The translations under genes and the position numbers were made by a program. From the NCBI RefSeq assembly GCF_900102035.1, contig NZ_LT629689.1, positions 620,001-684,000 of the forward strand: 64,000 nucleotides of DNA, written 5' to 3'. Source of the DNA: Pseudomonas extremaustralis. GTDB taxonomy: Bacteria; Pseudomonadota; Gammaproteobacteria; Pseudomonadales; Pseudomonadaceae. The notes below the pieces were generated by a model. It was not told where the DNA came from. It worked only from the letters and a program-made list of their open reading frames with translations, and ran no database searches. Below, in pieces: positions 52,264 to 62,879 of the stretch (the stretch's first letter is position 1; each line of letters opens with the position of its first letter).

Positions 52264-52653
52264 GCTGAACATTCCCTTGTAATTCAATCCGTTGGTTCAT
52301 TCAGAACCGTGAGCAGGCGGTCACCATAATGGCAGAATGCCTTTGGCGTCAATTTTTATGCATATGACTTCACTCGCATACGTTCTTTTTATTGGCTCTG
52401 GCGCGGGCCTCTCAGCCGCATTGCGGTTTCTCGCCGCTTCGTACCAGCCGCTGGTGGGGTATGGCGGCCACAGGCCTTGGCCGCTATCGGCCCCAAACCT
52501 TCTCCATGGTGATCGTGCGCTCGGCGCCGTGCCACGATCCGCTTCAACGCTGCCTAAGTTCGCGAAGCGGTGTAGCCCTTGGTGGACCCGCGTTGCGGAA
52601 CTCACTCAGGGGCGTATGTGTCCCACAGCAGCCAACCAAGCGATACCGGTTCG
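52264..52653. other. Upstream region of the srf operon
   Basis: About 390 bases with no gene I can support. Frames on both strands lack family resemblance. It should hold the srfA promoter; one weak candidate is listed separately. Confidence 0.5.
52326..52352 (-). promoter_or_regulatory. Weak candidate promoter for srfA
   Basis: On the minus strand TTGACG (52347-52352) and CATTAT (52326-52331) are 15 bases apart, about 65 bases before srfA. The -35 box is good but the spacing is short. Confidence 0.28.
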
Positions 52654-52851
52654 TTAGGCGTCCAGTTCGGCGAATGGAAGCCGGCGTTCACGATCGCGCT
52701 GGATCGTCTCTTGGGCGAACTGGCTGGCCAGGTGCTTGGCGGCATCAATGGCCTGGGCTTCGCTTTCCAGGCGAGTGGCGGGTGTTTTTGACTGGATCTG
52801 CAGATACGGATCGCTCGAGCTGGCGGTATCGACTTTAGGTAATGAGCTCAT
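52654..52851 (-). pseudogene. N-terminal remnant of an SfnB/DszC-type oxidoreductase
   Basis: Only 65 residues remain (MSSLPKVDTASSSDPYLQIQ, then SQFAQETIQRDRERRLPFAE), ending LDA and a stop. This matches my memory of the start of SfnB-like acyl-CoA-dehydrogenase-fold monooxygenases, which run to about 400 residues. AAAGGA lies before the ATG, so the fragment may still be translated. It follows ompW by 11 bases. Confidence 0.6.
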
Positions 52852-52862
52852 GATGATTTCCT

Positions 52863-53465
52863 TTAGAAGCGGTAGCCGAGATTGAAGCTGTAGATGGTGG
52901 GGTCGACATCGACACTGCCGACCTTGGTGCCGGCGATTCTTACGTCGCTGTTGATCTTCGCGTAACGCACATCGGCGCCCAGACTCCAGTGTTCGTCGAT
53001 GGCGACATCCACTCCGGCCTGAAAGGCTGCGCCCCACGAGTCGGAGAGCTCGAGTTTGGCGCCGTTGTCCAGATGCTCGTCGAAGAAGTAGGTGTAATTG
53101 ACACCTACGCCTACGAAGGGCTGCACTTTGGCGCCGGGCAAAAAGTGGTACTGCAGAGAAACAATCGGCGGCAAGTGGCGGGTGCTGCCAACCTTGTCGC
53201 CGTTGAGCTTGATGTCGTGCTTGAACGGTAGGCCGCCCAGTACGTCGATGGCCCAGTTGGGTGTGAGGAAGTAGGCGATATTGAAGGTGGGCCCGACAGA
53301 GCTGTTGATGTCTATCGTCCCGGGGGAGATGTTGCCAGGGGCGGAGGTCGGCACAATGTCACTGATGCCTACACGCACTTGCCACGGACTTTCTGCGTAG
53401 ACCAGTGGCGCCGCGACACATAGCAGGGCTCCAAGGGTTGTTCGTCTTAGCCAGCGGTATTGCAT
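52863..53465 (-). CDS. ompW: OmpW-family outer membrane protein
   Basis: A 200-residue protein with a signal peptide (ending APLVYA) and an eight-stranded OmpW barrel (WQVRVGISDIVPTSAPGN, then PTFNIAYFLTPNWAIDVLGG and the terminal IYSFNLGYRF). OmpW proteins pass small hydrophobic molecules into the outer membrane. The longer frame upstream lacks a signal and is rejected. Confidence 0.92.
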   Translation of the reverse strand: MQYRWLRRTTLGALLCVAAPLVYAESPWQVRVGISDIVPTSAPGNISPGTIDINSSVGPTFNIAYFLTPNWAIDVLGGLPFKHDIKLNGDKVGSTRHLPPIVSLQYHFLPGAKVQPFVGVGVNYTYFFDEHLDNGAKLELSDSWGAAFQAGVDVAIDEHWSLGADVRYAKINSDVRIAGTKVGSVDVDPTIYSFNLGYRF

Positions 53466-53941
53466 AAAGCACTTCCTTGATTCCAGATATAACGGACAGC
53501 GTTTTACCAACGCCGATAGGGGGTCGCTCCGCCACGTCCGTACATTCGGTATGCAGGGAAGCACAAGGCCATGGTGCAGGCTTTGTGCCAGACTTTAACT
53601 TGCTGTTTTTAAAAGGTTTTAAGCCGGTGTGGTTAAGTGCAAGTGTCTGTCGAGTGACCGTGTTGATGAAGTTGTGTTGCTGGCCCGACAGTCGGTTGAC
53701 TGTGGCGCGCAATAGACGAAGGCCACCGCAATAGCCGCACAGGCGTTGATGGACAAAATCGGCGAAGTGGTCGCTGAAAACGCGGTAGGACTCACCGAGT
53801 CGACCTGACGCAGTTTTGCCTTCAGCCAGGTCGCGAGACTCAACGTCATGAAGATGAGCCGCCGGGAAATCTTCAATTTTCCTGCACATTTGCCCTGCAG
53901 GATGGCGCTGACTCAAGCCATCCCGTCTTGCAGAGGCCGCT
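53466..53941. other. Divergent intergenic region ompW / RND operon
   Basis: 476 bases without a supported gene. It must hold the leftward ompW promoter and the rightward efflux promoter. No regulator gene is next to the pump. A short rightward stretch at about 53720-53805 reads like a coding fragment (QALMDKIGEVVAENAVGLTE) but has no start and may be chance. Confidence 0.5.
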
Positions 53942-55126
53942 ATGTCGACGAAAATTTTTGCCAAATTCCTGGTAACCGCCGCGGTTTGCCTGTCCTTGTT
54001 CATTCTGTTCCTGCTGGGCGGTTGTTCCGGCGGTGAGTCGGCGCCGGCAGCGATGACGCCCAAGGTCTCGGTGATCAGCATAAAGCCTCAGAGCCAAGTG
54101 CTGACCACTGAGCTTGCGGGGCGCACTCAGGCCTTTATGGTGGCGCAGATTCGTCCGCAGGTCGGCGGCATCGTGCAGCGGCGATTGTTTGTCGAGGGGG
54201 CGGATGTCAAGGTCGGGCAGGCGTTGTACCAATTGGATGCGGCGTCCTATACCGCTGCCCTGGCGCAGTCCCAGGCGAGTCTGGCCAAGTATCGCGCCAC
54301 GCTTAAATCCGCGCAGGCCACTGCCAGGCGCGATGCCGAACTGGTGAAGATCAATGCCATCAGTCAGCAAACGAACGAGGACGCTCAGGCGACCTTGCTG
54401 ACCGCCGCCGCTGATGTACAAGTCGCCGAGGCGGAAGTCCAAACCGCGCGGATCAACCTGGCTTACACGCGTATTACCTCGCCGGTCAGCGGACGGATTG
54501 AAACCTCCACGGTGACCCCAGGGGCGCTGGTGGTGGCCAATCAGGACAGCGCACTGACCACGGTGCAGCAACTCGATCCGATTTATGTGGACGTTACCCA
54601 ATCGACCACGGAGCTGCTGCGGCTCAAGCGTGACCTGGCCAGCGGCGCGTTGCAGTCCAACGGCGATGGCGAGGCATCGATCAGCCTGAAGCTGGACGAC
54701 GGCACCACCTACAACCAGCCGGGGCGGCTCAAGGTCAGCGGTATCAGTGTCAACGAAGGCACGGGCACCGTGACCCTGCGTGCTGTTTTCGCCAATCCCG
54801 ATCACCTGCTGCTGCCGGGCATGTATGTGCGCGCGGTGCTGGAACAGGCTCGCGATGACCAGGCCATTCTGATTCCGCAAAAAGCCGTGACCCGCAGTGC
54901 CAGCGGTGTGACCACGGCGTTGCTGGTGGTCGACGGCAAGGTTGAGCAGCGCGAGCTGACCCTCGATCGCGCGATAGGTAATCAATGGTGGGTCACTTCG
55001 GGCCTGAAGGCCGGTGATCAGTTGATCGTCGAAGGCGGACAAAAAGTCCGTGCCGGCGCCGCCGTGCAAGTGCAGGACGCCAATGCTCAAGCGGCCACAC
55101 CGTCCACCCCAGTGAAGGAGGGTTGA
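53942..55126 (+). CDS. RND efflux periplasmic adaptor (MexA/TtgA-like)
   Basis: A 394-residue lipoprotein with signal and lipobox LFLLGGC (Cys28). It has the order of lipoyl ([20 protein letters not shown]), alpha-hairpin (about 100-165), beta-barrel and membrane-proximal domains. It joins the RND pump to the outer-membrane channel. The first gene of a three-gene operon; its stop overlaps the start area of the pump. Confidence 0.92.
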   Translation: MSTKIFAKFLVTAAVCLSLFILFLLGGCSGGESAPAAMTPKVSVISIKPQSQVLTTELAGRTQAFMVAQIRPQVGGIVQRRLFVEGADVKVGQALYQLDAASYTAALAQSQASLAKYRATLKSAQATARRDAELVKINAISQQTNEDAQATLLTAAADVQVAEAEVQTARINLAYTRITSPVSGRIETSTVTPGALVVANQDSALTTVQQLDPIYVDVTQSTTELLRLKRDLASGALQSNGDGEASISLKLDDGTTYNQPGRLKVSGISVNEGTGTVTLRAVFANPDHLLLPGMYVRAVLEQARDDQAILIPQKAVTRSASGVTTALLVVDGKVEQRELTLDRAIGNQWWVTSGLKAGDQLIVEGGQKVRAGAAVQVQDANAQAATPSTPVKEG

Positions 55127-55128
55127 GC

Positions 55129-58100
55129 GTGGCGCGTTTTTTCATAGATCGACCGATTTTCGCCTGGGTCATCGCCATCGTGATCATGCTCGGTGGCAGC
55201 CTGTCCATCAGCCAGTTGCCGCTGGAGCAATACCCGGACATCGCACCACCCACGGTGAAGATTTCCGCCACTTACACTGGGGCCTCGGCCAAGACCGTGG
55301 AAGACTCGGTGACCCAGGTCATCGAACAGCAGATGAAAGGCCTGGATAACCTGACCTACATGTCCGCCACCAGCAGTTCGGCGGGCAGTGCCAGCATCAG
55401 TCTGACCTTTACCGCCGGCACCGACCCGGATGTGGCCCAGATGCAGGTGCAGAACAAGCTGCAGCAAGCCGAGTCGAGACTGCCGCAATCGGTACAGAGC
55501 GAAGGCCTGACCGTGACCAAGGGCGGCTCGGACTTCTTGATGATTGTCGCCCTGGCATCGGATGACCCCAGCGTGACCGGCACCCAGATCGGCGACTACA
55601 TTTCCACCACCTTGCTGGATTCCATCAGCCGCATAGACGGCGTCGGCGATGTGCAGACCCTGGGATCCGGCTACGCCATGCGTATCTGGCTGGACCCGGC
55701 CCTGTTGGAAAAATATGCGCTGATGCCTTCGGATGTCAGCAGTGCCCTGGAAGCGCAGAACACCGAAGTCTCCGCTGGCCAGCTCGGTGGCTTGCCGGCG
55801 ATCAAGGGCCAGCAGTTGAACGCCACGATCAGCGCCCGCAGCAAACTGCAGACTGTCGAAGAATTTCGCAACGTGGTGATCAAGTCGAACAACGACGGCG
55901 CCGTCGTGCTGCTGGGCGATGTGGCAACCCTGGAGCTGGGCAGTGAGAGCTACGACATCAGCACCGCCCTCAACGGCAAGCCCGCCGCTGCCATGGGTGT
56001 GCAGTTGGCGGCAGGCGCCAACGCGCTGAACGTCGGCAAGGCGGTCAAGGCCAAGCTCAAAGAAATGGAGCCGTTCTACCCGAGCGAAATGCAACTTAAA
56101 AACGTGATTGCCTACGACACCACGCCGTTTGTCAGCTTGTCCATCGAGGAAGTGGTCAAAGCCTTGGGCGAGGCCATCGTGCTGGTGGTGTTGATCATGT
56201 TTTTGTTCCTGCAAAACCTGCGCGCGACGCTGATCCCGGCGATTACCGTGCCGGTGGTGCTGCTGGGCACGTTCGGTGTGCTGGCAATGTTTGGCTACTC
56301 GATCAACACCTTGACGATGTTTGCCATGGTCCTGGCGATCGGCTTGCTGGTGGACGACGCCATCGTGGTGGTCGAAAACGTTGAGCGACTGATGGGCGGG
56401 GGACTATCGCCCGTGGCCGCCACACGTCAATCGATGGGGGAAATCAGCAGCGCGCTGGTGGGCATCACCCTGGTGCTGAGCGCGGTGTTTATCCCCATGG
56501 CGTTTTTCGGCGGTTCCACCGGGATTATCTATCGGCAGTTTTCCGTGACCATCGTTTCGGCCATGGTCCTGTCGGTGTTGGTGGCGATGACCCTGACACC
56601 CGCGCTGTGCGCCTCGTTGCTCAAAACCCGCGACGGCCAGGGGCATGGTGCCCAGCATGGGTTCTTCGGCTGGTTCAACCGCACCTTCGAGCGTGCCAGC
56701 GCCGGTTATGAGCGCTGGGTCGGGGGCGTGCTACGGCATTGGATACGCAGCCTGCTGCTCTATGGCGGGGTGCTGGTGATCATGGCGGTGGGCTACATGA
56801 GCCTGGCCACATCATTCCTGCCGGACGAAGACCAAGGGATCCTCCTGGCACAGATCCAATTGCCCGTGGGCGCGACCGACAGCCGTACACAGGCGGTGAT
56901 CAAGCAGTTCGAGGACTACATCCTCAAGCAGCCCGAAGTTGACGCAATGATCAGCATCAGCGGGTTGGGCATGGGGGGCAACAGCCAGAACACCGCGCGG
57001 GCGTTTATTCGCCTCAAGGATTGGGATGAGCGCGGTGGCCGCGGCCAGAGTGCGGCCGCGATTGCCCAGCGAGCGACCATGGCGCTGGCCAGCATTGGCG
57101 ATGCCGACGCGTTCGTCATGCAACCGCCGACCGTACGCGGTCTGGGCCAGAGCTCGGGGTTCGACCTGCAACTCAAGGACCTCGGTGGCCTGGGCCATGA
57201 TGCGCTGGTGGCCGCCCGCGAACAGTTTCTTGAGCTGGCCAGAAAAGATCCACGCTTGCTGGGAGTGCGCAGCAACGGCCTGGATGATGCGCCGCAGCTC
57301 AAGGTCAGCATCGACGACCGCAAGGCTGGCGCGCTGAGCCTGAGCACCAGCGATATCAACACCACCCTGTCGACGGCATTGGGCGGCACGTACGTGAATG
57401 ACTTTCTCAACCAGGGCCGGGTGAAAAAAGTCTATGTGCAGGGCCAGGCGTCTTCGCGCATGCAGGCCGCTGACCTGGATCATTGGTTTGTGCGCAACAG
57501 CAACAATGAAATGGTGCCGTTCTCGTCGTTTGCCAGCAGCACCTGGAGTTACGGCTCACCGTTACTGGAGCGCTACAACGGGAACGCCTCGTTGGAAGTC
57601 GTCGGTGACCCAGCGCCGGGCGTGAGTGCCGGGGATGCGATGAACGCGGTGGAGGCCATCGTCCGGCAATTGCCCCAGGGCATCGGCTACGAATGGACCG
57701 GGCAGTCCTATCAACTGCGACTGTCCGGGTCCCAGGCCCCGCTGCTCTATGCCATCTCCGTATTGTTTGTGTTCCTGTGCCTGGCCGCGCTCTACGAGAG
57801 TTGGTCGGTACCGTTCTCGGTGATTCTGGTGGTGCCTCTGGGGGTGATCGGTGCCGTGCTGGCGACCCGCGTCGCCGGGTTGAGCAACGACGTGTATTTC
57901 CAGGTGGGGCTGTTGACCACCGTGGGCCTGGCGGCGAAGAACGCGATCCTGATCGTGGAGTTCGCCAAGCACCTGCAAGAGCAGGGCAACAGCCTGATCG
58001 ACGCGACGCTGATCGCGGTGCGCCAACGCCTGCGGCCGATCCTGATGACATCCCTGGCCTTTATGTTTGGCGTGCTGCCGCTGGCCTTGAGCACCGGCGC

Positions 58101-58263
58101 AGGCTCCGCCGGGCGCCAGGCCATCGGTACGGGCGTGCTGGGCGGCATGTTCAGCGCCACGGTACTGGGGATCTTCTTAGTCCCGCTGTTTTTTGTGCTG
58201 ATCCGCCGCCGTTTTGGCGGCGAGCGCAGCGCTAACCAATCTGCCCCGACAGGTGATGCATGA
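55129..58263 (+). CDS. RND multidrug transporter, inner membrane pump (MexB/TtgB-like)
   Basis: A pump of 1,044 residues with twelve membrane segments. The N-terminus [18 protein letters not shown] and the proton-relay pair in [18 protein letters not shown] are typical of HAE1 pumps; [16 protein letters not shown] and the C-terminal [12 protein letters not shown] also fit. GTG 55129 is preferred to TTG 55123 because GGAGG ends seven bases before it. The substrate range cannot be read from sequence. Confidence 0.93.
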   Translation: MARFFIDRPIFAWVIAIVIMLGGSLSISQLPLEQYPDIAPPTVKISATYTGASAKTVEDSVTQVIEQQMKGLDNLTYMSATSSSAGSASISLTFTAGTDPDVAQMQVQNKLQQAESRLPQSVQSEGLTVTKGGSDFLMIVALASDDPSVTGTQIGDYISTTLLDSISRIDGVGDVQTLGSGYAMRIWLDPALLEKYALMPSDVSSALEAQNTEVSAGQLGGLPAIKGQQLNATISARSKLQTVEEFRNVVIKSNNDGAVVLLGDVATLELGSESYDISTALNGKPAAAMGVQLAAGANALNVGKAVKAKLKEMEPFYPSEMQLKNVIAYDTTPFVSLSIEEVVKALGEAIVLVVLIMFLFLQNLRATLIPAITVPVVLLGTFGVLAMFGYSINTLTMFAMVLAIGLLVDDAIVVVENVERLMGGGLSPVAATRQSMGEISSALVGITLVLSAVFIPMAFFGGSTGIIYRQFSVTIVSAMVLSVLVAMTLTPALCASLLKTRDGQGHGAQHGFFGWFNRTFERASAGYERWVGGVLRHWIRSLLLYGGVLVIMAVGYMSLATSFLPDEDQGILLAQIQLPVGATDSRTQAVIKQFEDYILKQPEVDAMISISGLGMGGNSQNTARAFIRLKDWDERGGRGQSAAAIAQRATMALASIGDADAFVMQPPTVRGLGQSSGFDLQLKDLGGLGHDALVAAREQFLELARKDPRLLGVRSNGLDDAPQLKVSIDDRKAGALSLSTSDINTTLSTALGGTYVNDFLNQGRVKKVYVQGQASSRMQAADLDHWFVRNSNNEMVPFSSFASSTWSYGSPLLERYNGNASLEVVGDPAPGVSAGDAMNAVEAIVRQLPQGIGYEWTGQSYQLRLSGSQAPLLYAISVLFVFLCLAALYESWSVPFSVILVVPLGVIGAVLATRVAGLSNDVYFQVGLLTTVGLAAKNAILIVEFAKHLQEQGNSLIDATLIAVRQRLRPILMTSLAFMFGVLPLALSTGAGSAGRQAIGTGVLGGMFSATVLGIFLVPLFFVLIRRRFGGERSANQSAPTGDA

Positions 58264-59654
58264 TCAAGTCACACTGGCCTTTGCTGGCCGCCATGGTCCT
58301 GGGTGGCTGCGTCAACCTGGCGCCCCAGTATGAGCGTCCTGAAGCGCCCGTCTCCGGCCAATGGCTGCCGGCGGCCAGCCTGCCGAAAGGGCAGGTGGGC
58401 GCTGATGTGAAATGGCAGCAGTTCTTTACCGACAGCCGCCTGGCACAGTTGCAGGCGTTGGCGCTGGCCAATAACCGCGACTTGCGCCTGGCCAGCCTGA
58501 ATGTCGAAAAGGCGCAGGCGCAATACCGCATCAAGCGCGCAGACCTGTTTCCCACCCTGGATGCGAGCGTCAGCGGCACCCATAGCCGCACGCCCGGGTC
58601 GCTGTCCAACACCGGTACGGCGGTCACCAGCCACGATTACAGCGCGCAATTGGGCCTGAGCAGCTACGAGCTGGATGTGTTTGGTCGGGTCCGCAACCTT
58701 CGCGACGAAGCGCTGGAAAACTACCTGGCGCTGACGGAAACCCGACGCAGCACGCAAATCAGCCTGGTGGCCGAAGTGGCCACCGCCTGGCTGACCCTGG
58801 CCGCCGACAATGAACGGCTGCTGCTGGCCCAGGAAACCCTGACCAGCCAGTTGGCCACCTACGACCTGACCCAGCGCAGCTATGCCTTGGGCGGTTCCTC
58901 CGCGTTGTCCGTGGCGCAGGCACAGACCACCGTCGAGTCGGCGCGCGGCGATGTGGCGTCCTACGAAAGCCAGATTCTGCAGGACCGCAATGCCTTGCGC
59001 CTGTTGGTCGACAGCGACCTTCCCGAAGCGCTCCTGCCGGGCACGCACCTGGAGTCGGCGGCGGTGCTGGTGGACATACCGGCGGGCTTGCCTTCGAGCC
59101 TGTTGCAACAACGCCCGGACGTGCTGTCGGCGGAGCACACGCTCAAGTCGGCCAACATCGACATCGGCGCGGCCCGTGCGGCGTTCTACCCCAGTATCAG
59201 CCTGACCGCCAACGCCGGCTCGTCCAGCGCAGCGTTGGCCGGCCTGTTCAAATCCGGCAGCGGCGCCTGGACCTTTGCCCCGAGCATCAGCGTGCCGATT
59301 TTCGACGGCGGCAGTAACCGCGCAACTTTGGATTCGGCCAAGGTCGAGCGCGACATCCAGATACAGACCTATCAACAGACCCTGCAGACCGCGTTCCGCG
59401 AAGTGGCCGACGCACTGGCCGTGCGCAGCACCCTGGATCGTCGCATCGCCGCGCAACAGGCGCTGACCGACGCCAGCCGCAAAAGCTTCGAACTTTCGGA
59501 CGCGTTGTATCGGGGCGGGTCGCAAAGCTACCTGGAAGCCTTGGATGCGCAGCGCTCGCTCTACAGCGCTCAGCAGGACCTGATCACCCTGCGCCTGACC
59601 GAGCAGAGCAACCGCATCACGTTGTACAAAGTGTTGGGCGGCGGTTGGAATTGA
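58260..59654 (+). CDS. Outer membrane efflux channel (OprM/NodT-like)
   Basis: A 464-residue lipoprotein with signal and lipobox MVLGGC (Cys17), followed by [12 protein letters not shown], the common OprM-type start. Two internally similar halves form the helical barrel. The ATG overlaps the pump stop, which completes the tripartite operon. Confidence 0.93.
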   Translation: MIKSHWPLLAAMVLGGCVNLAPQYERPEAPVSGQWLPAASLPKGQVGADVKWQQFFTDSRLAQLQALALANNRDLRLASLNVEKAQAQYRIKRADLFPTLDASVSGTHSRTPGSLSNTGTAVTSHDYSAQLGLSSYELDVFGRVRNLRDEALENYLALTETRRSTQISLVAEVATAWLTLAADNERLLLAQETLTSQLATYDLTQRSYALGGSSALSVAQAQTTVESARGDVASYESQILQDRNALRLLVDSDLPEALLPGTHLESAAVLVDIPAGLPSSLLQQRPDVLSAEHTLKSANIDIGAARAAFYPSISLTANAGSSSAALAGLFKSGSGAWTFAPSISVPIFDGGSNRATLDSAKVERDIQIQTYQQTLQTAFREVADALAVRSTLDRRIAAQQALTDASRKSFELSDALYRGGSQSYLEALDAQRSLYSAQQDLITLRLTEQSNRITLYKVLGGGWN

Positions 59655-59754
59655 CCGCCCATGGGAAATGGCTGTGCCACCTCTACACAGCCTCGCAGCG
59701 ATGGAACGACTTGCGCGCACCGAACCGGCTTATTTCATTCAATGGGAAATCAAC

Positions 59755-60456
59755 ATGTGTGCCTATCGTTCCACGTTAAACCGATGCGTCCAGGTACTGG
59801 CCTGCGCCGGTTTCATCACGCTTTCACCCCTTTCCCATGCGGCCACCGACAAGGATCCATGGGAGCGTATCAACCGGCCGATCTTCTCGTTCAATGACAC
59901 CTTGGATACCTATGCCCTGAAACCACTCGCCCAAGGCTATCAATGGGTCACCCCCCGTTTGGCACAGGACGGCATTCATCATTTCTTCAACAACCTGGGG
60001 GATGTCGGGAATCTGGCGAACAATTTGCTACAAGCCAAGTTTCACCGTGCAGGGGTCGATACGAGTCGGCTTTTACTTAACAGCACCCTTGGCCTGGTGG
60101 GATTGGTCGACGTCGCGACGCCGATGGGGCTGCAGCGCAGTGACGAGGATTTCGGCCAAACCCTCGGCTATTGGGGCGTCGATAGCGGCCCTTATCTGGT
60201 CTTGCCGCTCTTGGGGCCAAGCACGCTGCGCGATGCGCCAGCCCTGATCCCCGATGCCTATGCCAACCCGGTTCACTACATCGGCGATGTCCCCACGCGC
60301 AACAGCCTGTATGGCATGGGCCTGATCGACGGCCGCGCTCAATATATAAAATCCGAAAAGCTCATCACCGGCGATAAGTACAACTTTATCCGCAGTGTTT
60401 ATCTGCAAACCCGAGAGTTCAAGATTAAAGACGGCAACGTAAAGGACGACTTCTGA
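59755..60456 (+). CDS. mlaA: MlaA/VacJ-family protein
   Basis: A 233-residue protein with signal peptide (ending SPLSHAA), then DPWERINRPIFSFNDTLDTY, FFNNLGDVGNLANNLLQ and DFGQTLGYWGV, all typical of MlaA. MlaA removes misplaced phospholipids from the outer leaflet. It lacks a lipobox Cys, as in many Pseudomonas homologues. ATG 59755 is chosen from GGGA and the signal peptide. It is not beside the other mla genes, so it may be an extra copy. Confidence 0.88.
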   Translation: MCAYRSTLNRCVQVLACAGFITLSPLSHAATDKDPWERINRPIFSFNDTLDTYALKPLAQGYQWVTPRLAQDGIHHFFNNLGDVGNLANNLLQAKFHRAGVDTSRLLLNSTLGLVGLVDVATPMGLQRSDEDFGQTLGYWGVDSGPYLVLPLLGPSTLRDAPALIPDAYANPVHYIGDVPTRNSLYGMGLIDGRAQYIKSEKLITGDKYNFIRSVYLQTREFKIKDGNVKDDF

Positions 60457-60488
60457 TCGGTGCGTGTTGACCTTGTGATCTCCATGCG

Positions 60489-60520
60489 TCGCCCGTCAGA
60501 GCCGAGACTCTGACGGGCGA
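60489..60520. terminator. Strong hairpin after mlaA, possible bidirectional terminator
   Basis: Perfect 13-bp arms (60489-60501 and 60508-60520) with a 6-base loop between convergent mlaA and the araC remnant. There is no clear T tract on either side. Confidence 0.6.
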
Positions 60521-60526
60521 TTGGCG

Positions 60527-60801
60527 TCATGCCGCCGTGGATTTCACGCGGGCGTCGCTGGCGGTTTCACGAAACAGCCGCGGTGACATGCCGAAGGTGG
60601 ATTTGAAATGCCGGCTGAAGTGGGAACTGCTGCCGTAGCCCCAGGCATAAGCAATCTCGGTGAGGGAGCGATGGGCCTGTTCGTGGTTGCGCAGGTCCTC
60701 GGCGCAACGGGACAACCGACGCTGCCAGATGTACTCGCTGACGCTGCACCCCAGTTCATCTTGAAAGGCCCGGTGCAAGCTGCGCACCGAACACTGCTCT
60801 C
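60527..60801 (-). pseudogene. C-terminal remnant of an AraC-family regulator
   Basis: About 90 residues survive: the two-helix-turn-helix AraC domain (SVRSLHRAFQDELGCSVSEY, then SLTEIAYAWGYGSSSHFSRH). The N-terminal sensor domain of a normal 300-residue regulator is missing and the frame runs back into an outer-membrane-protein remnant. A GTG at 60787 could start an 86-residue product, but its expression is doubtful. Confidence 0.75.
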
Positions 60802-61210
60802 TTTATAGGTATTGAGCCAGAATGCCTGCTCTTCGTTGATTTTCCAGAACAGGCCAGGGCCAATGCCCAATACCTTCTCGCGCGAGTTGCTCAAGCGGTC
60901 GCCGTTGGCCTGGTCATCCGTTATTTGCCTGAAGTAATAGCCGTTGATACCGAGCGAGACCTTCGGAAACACCTCATACGAGACGGTGAAGTTGGCCCAG
61001 ACCGACGCCGTTGTCCTTGAGTTTGACGCCGTTGTCGCCAAAGTCGCCATCCAGGGACACCACCGGAACCAACAGGCTCCATCCCAGGTGCGTGCCGCCG
61101 CCAATGGTGTCGGGCGAGTAATAGCTGAACTGGTTGATCAAGGTGATGACATTGATCTTCGGGTTATCGAAGTTGCGGTTGTCCTTGCCGCCATTGTCAC
61201 GAATGCTGCG
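60802..61210 (-). pseudogene. Remnant of a phenol-degradation-type (MetA/SphA) outer membrane protein
   Basis: Two pieces of a Phenol_MetA_deg-type protein remain. One frame gives INVITLINQFSYYSPDTIGG and a beta-rich stretch. The other resumes with ANFTVSYEVFPKVSLGINGY and KVLGIGPGLFWKINEEQAFW. The signal peptide, the middle and the last strand are missing, and the two pieces are in different frames (junction near 60995). The end is joined to the AraC remnant near 60802. Confidence 0.7.
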
Positions 61211-61621
61211 ACGTCGCTCTATTATTGGAGTTGTGAGCTGGGGTGTGCATCCCCTGGGGGAACCCGATCATGCTTCGGGTCCAGGCTCAATGATTACCCC
61301 TGCGAGGAAAGTCTACGGCGGCTGCCGGCTGACGGGTGTCCAGCTAGGGATCACCAACGTATTTTTTACTGCCTAAAAATCAAAGCCCTGAAGGTTCGCG
61401 GCTTCAGGGCTTCTATTTTCGCCTCCATCCCTTAATGTCTGGCGAACGTGGCGGCGAGGTTACCATCGGTGTTTCAGCCAATCACTACGCCGATAGGGGG
61501 ATTGCGTTCGTTCAGTGGACGCGGTTCAAGACATTGGCGATGTCGGGTTTGCGCTGACGTTTTGCGCGCTTGCCAATGTCCTCGTTTAAGTATGGCTTTA
61601 ACGGACGTGGCCACCGGCTGG
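61211..61621. other. Intergenic region with one terminator
   Basis: No gene seen in about 410 bases. It contains a strong hairpin (61383-61412) and a smaller CCCGA/TTCGGG hairpin near 61263-61280. I cannot assign a known RNA to it. Confidence 0.5.
61383..61419 (+). terminator. Rho-independent terminator
   Basis: Perfect 11-bp arms (AAGCCCTGAAG at 61383-61393, CTTCAGGGCTT at 61402-61412), 8-base loop, then CTATTTT. Which transcript it ends is unclear, because no intact rightward gene lies directly upstream. It could serve a small RNA or an older gene. Confidence 0.65.
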
Positions 61622-62659
61622 TCAGTCGGTGCGACGCAACCGCGAAGAGCTGGCTCGCACCTGTAATTCCGGCGCCAGGATAATCGACTCGGCAGGTTCG
61701 CCCAGAATGCGTTTGTGCAGCAACTCCACCGCATGCAGGCCCATCTGCGCCAGCGGCAGGCGCACGCTGGTCAGCGGTACGAAAAGTTCTTTGGCCAGGG
61801 GGGTGTCGTTGAAACCAACCACCGCAATGTCCTTGCCCGGCTCCAATCCCTTATCGCGCGCGGCACCCATCAGGCCGATGGCCAGGAAGTCATTGACCGC
61901 GAAAAACGCCTGCGGGGGAGGGTTGAGTCCTAGCAGATACTCGCCTTGCTGGTGCCCGGTGAGGCTGTCAAAAGGGCCATTGAGAATCCATTCCGGGCGC
62001 AGTGTTATGCCCTGCTCACGGTAATAACGGATGAACCCACGGGTCCGATCTGCCCCGGTGGACGCATGCCGTTCGCCGGCCAATATCGCCACGTCGCGGC
62101 AGCCCTGTTGGTACAAGTGTTCGGCCGCCAACCAGCCGCCCATTTCGTCGTCGCTGCCCGCCGTCAGGTGCCCGGTAATCTGGCGGCTGACGAGTACGTA
62201 GGGAATGTGTTTGCGTTGCAGCAAGTCAAGCAGTGGCTGGGTTTCACCCACGTGGGAGTCACCGACAATCAGCCCGGCCACCGAGCGGCGTAAAGCGTGC
62301 TCGGCACGTGCCATTTGGCGTGCCTGCTGATCTTCTGTGTTGGCGACGAAGGTGAGATAGCCCGCTTGCTCGGCCGCGCTGTCGATGCTGTCGTAAATAG
62401 TCGCCATCACCAGGTCGGTAAGGCGTGGCATGAGCACGCAGATCTCCTGGCTTTTACGCAACTTCAGGTTAGATGCCTGCGTGTTCGGTCGATAATCCAG
62501 TTCTTTGGCCAACGAGCGAATACGTGCCACAACCTCGGTCGACGCCGCGCGCTCGACCCCTGCCGGATCGCCATTGAGCACCCGAGACACCGTCGAAACG
62601 TGTACCCCAAGTGCAATCGCCATGGACTTCAGTGTGGCGGGACGAGATTGATTCGGCAT
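61622..62659 (-). CDS. LacI-family transcriptional repressor
   Basis: A 345-residue protein. The N-terminal helix-turn-helix (TLKSMAIALGVHVSTVSRVL) is followed by a hinge and a periplasmic-binding-protein-like effector domain (about 70-340: AVVGFNDTPLAKELFVPLTS). It is divergent from the MFS transporter and most likely represses it by binding the two operators in the gap, released by the transporter's substrate or a product of it. Confidence 0.9.
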   Translation of the reverse strand: MPNQSRPATLKSMAIALGVHVSTVSRVLNGDPAGVERAASTEVVARIRSLAKELDYRPNTQASNLKLRKSQEICVLMPRLTDLVMATIYDSIDSAAEQAGYLTFVANTEDQQARQMARAEHALRRSVAGLIVGDSHVGETQPLLDLLQRKHIPYVLVSRQITGHLTAGSDDEMGGWLAAEHLYQQGCRDVAILAGERHASTGADRTRGFIRYYREQGITLRPEWILNGPFDSLTGHQQGEYLLGLNPPPQAFFAVNDFLAIGLMGAARDKGLEPGKDIAVVGFNDTPLAKELFVPLTSVRLPLAQMGLHAVELLHKRILGEPAESIILAPELQVRASSSRLRRTD

Positions 62660-62749
62660 ATCTGAAAGGCTTCCAAGCGTCTGTTTCTGGCGCGCGATTC
62701 TATCTCAATCGAGGCGCCATCGATGCGCGAACCTCCAAAAAAAATCTTT

Positions 62750-62765
62750 ACCCAAACGATTGACT
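62750..62765. promoter_or_regulatory. Degenerate LacI-type operator
   Basis: ACCCAAACGATTGACT shares its first half with the perfect operator 45 bases downstream and overlaps the -35 box of the MFS promoter. Confidence 0.55.
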
Positions 62766-62788
62766 AACCATTTTTCAATCTCTACATT
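62760..62788 (+). promoter_or_regulatory. Sigma-70 promoter of the MFS gene
   Basis: TTGACT (62760-62765) and TACATT (62783-62788) have a 17-base spacer. The expected start point lies near 62795, at the first base of the main operator. Confidence 0.65.
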
Positions 62789-62794
62789 TTGCCA

Positions 62795-62810
62795 ACCCAA
62801 ACGTTTGGGT
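62795..62810. promoter_or_regulatory. Perfect 16-bp LacI-type operator
   Basis: ACCCAAACGTTTGGGT is a complete palindrome with the central CG typical of LacI-family sites. It overlaps the predicted transcription start of the MFS gene. Confidence 0.75.
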
Positions 62811-62879
62811 AAAAAATAAAAAATACGCCGGACGCGGCCGATTTTTTGACCTCTGCCCTCATTTGAAGAGTCAGTTCCT

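Noticed and set aside
53873..55090. Leftward 405-codon frame opposite the RND adaptor gene
   Set aside because: A His/Arg/Gln-rich shadow of a well-known efflux gene.
58269..59720. Leftward 483-codon frame opposite the outer-membrane channel gene
   Set aside because: A shadow. The + strand product is a typical OprM-type lipoprotein.
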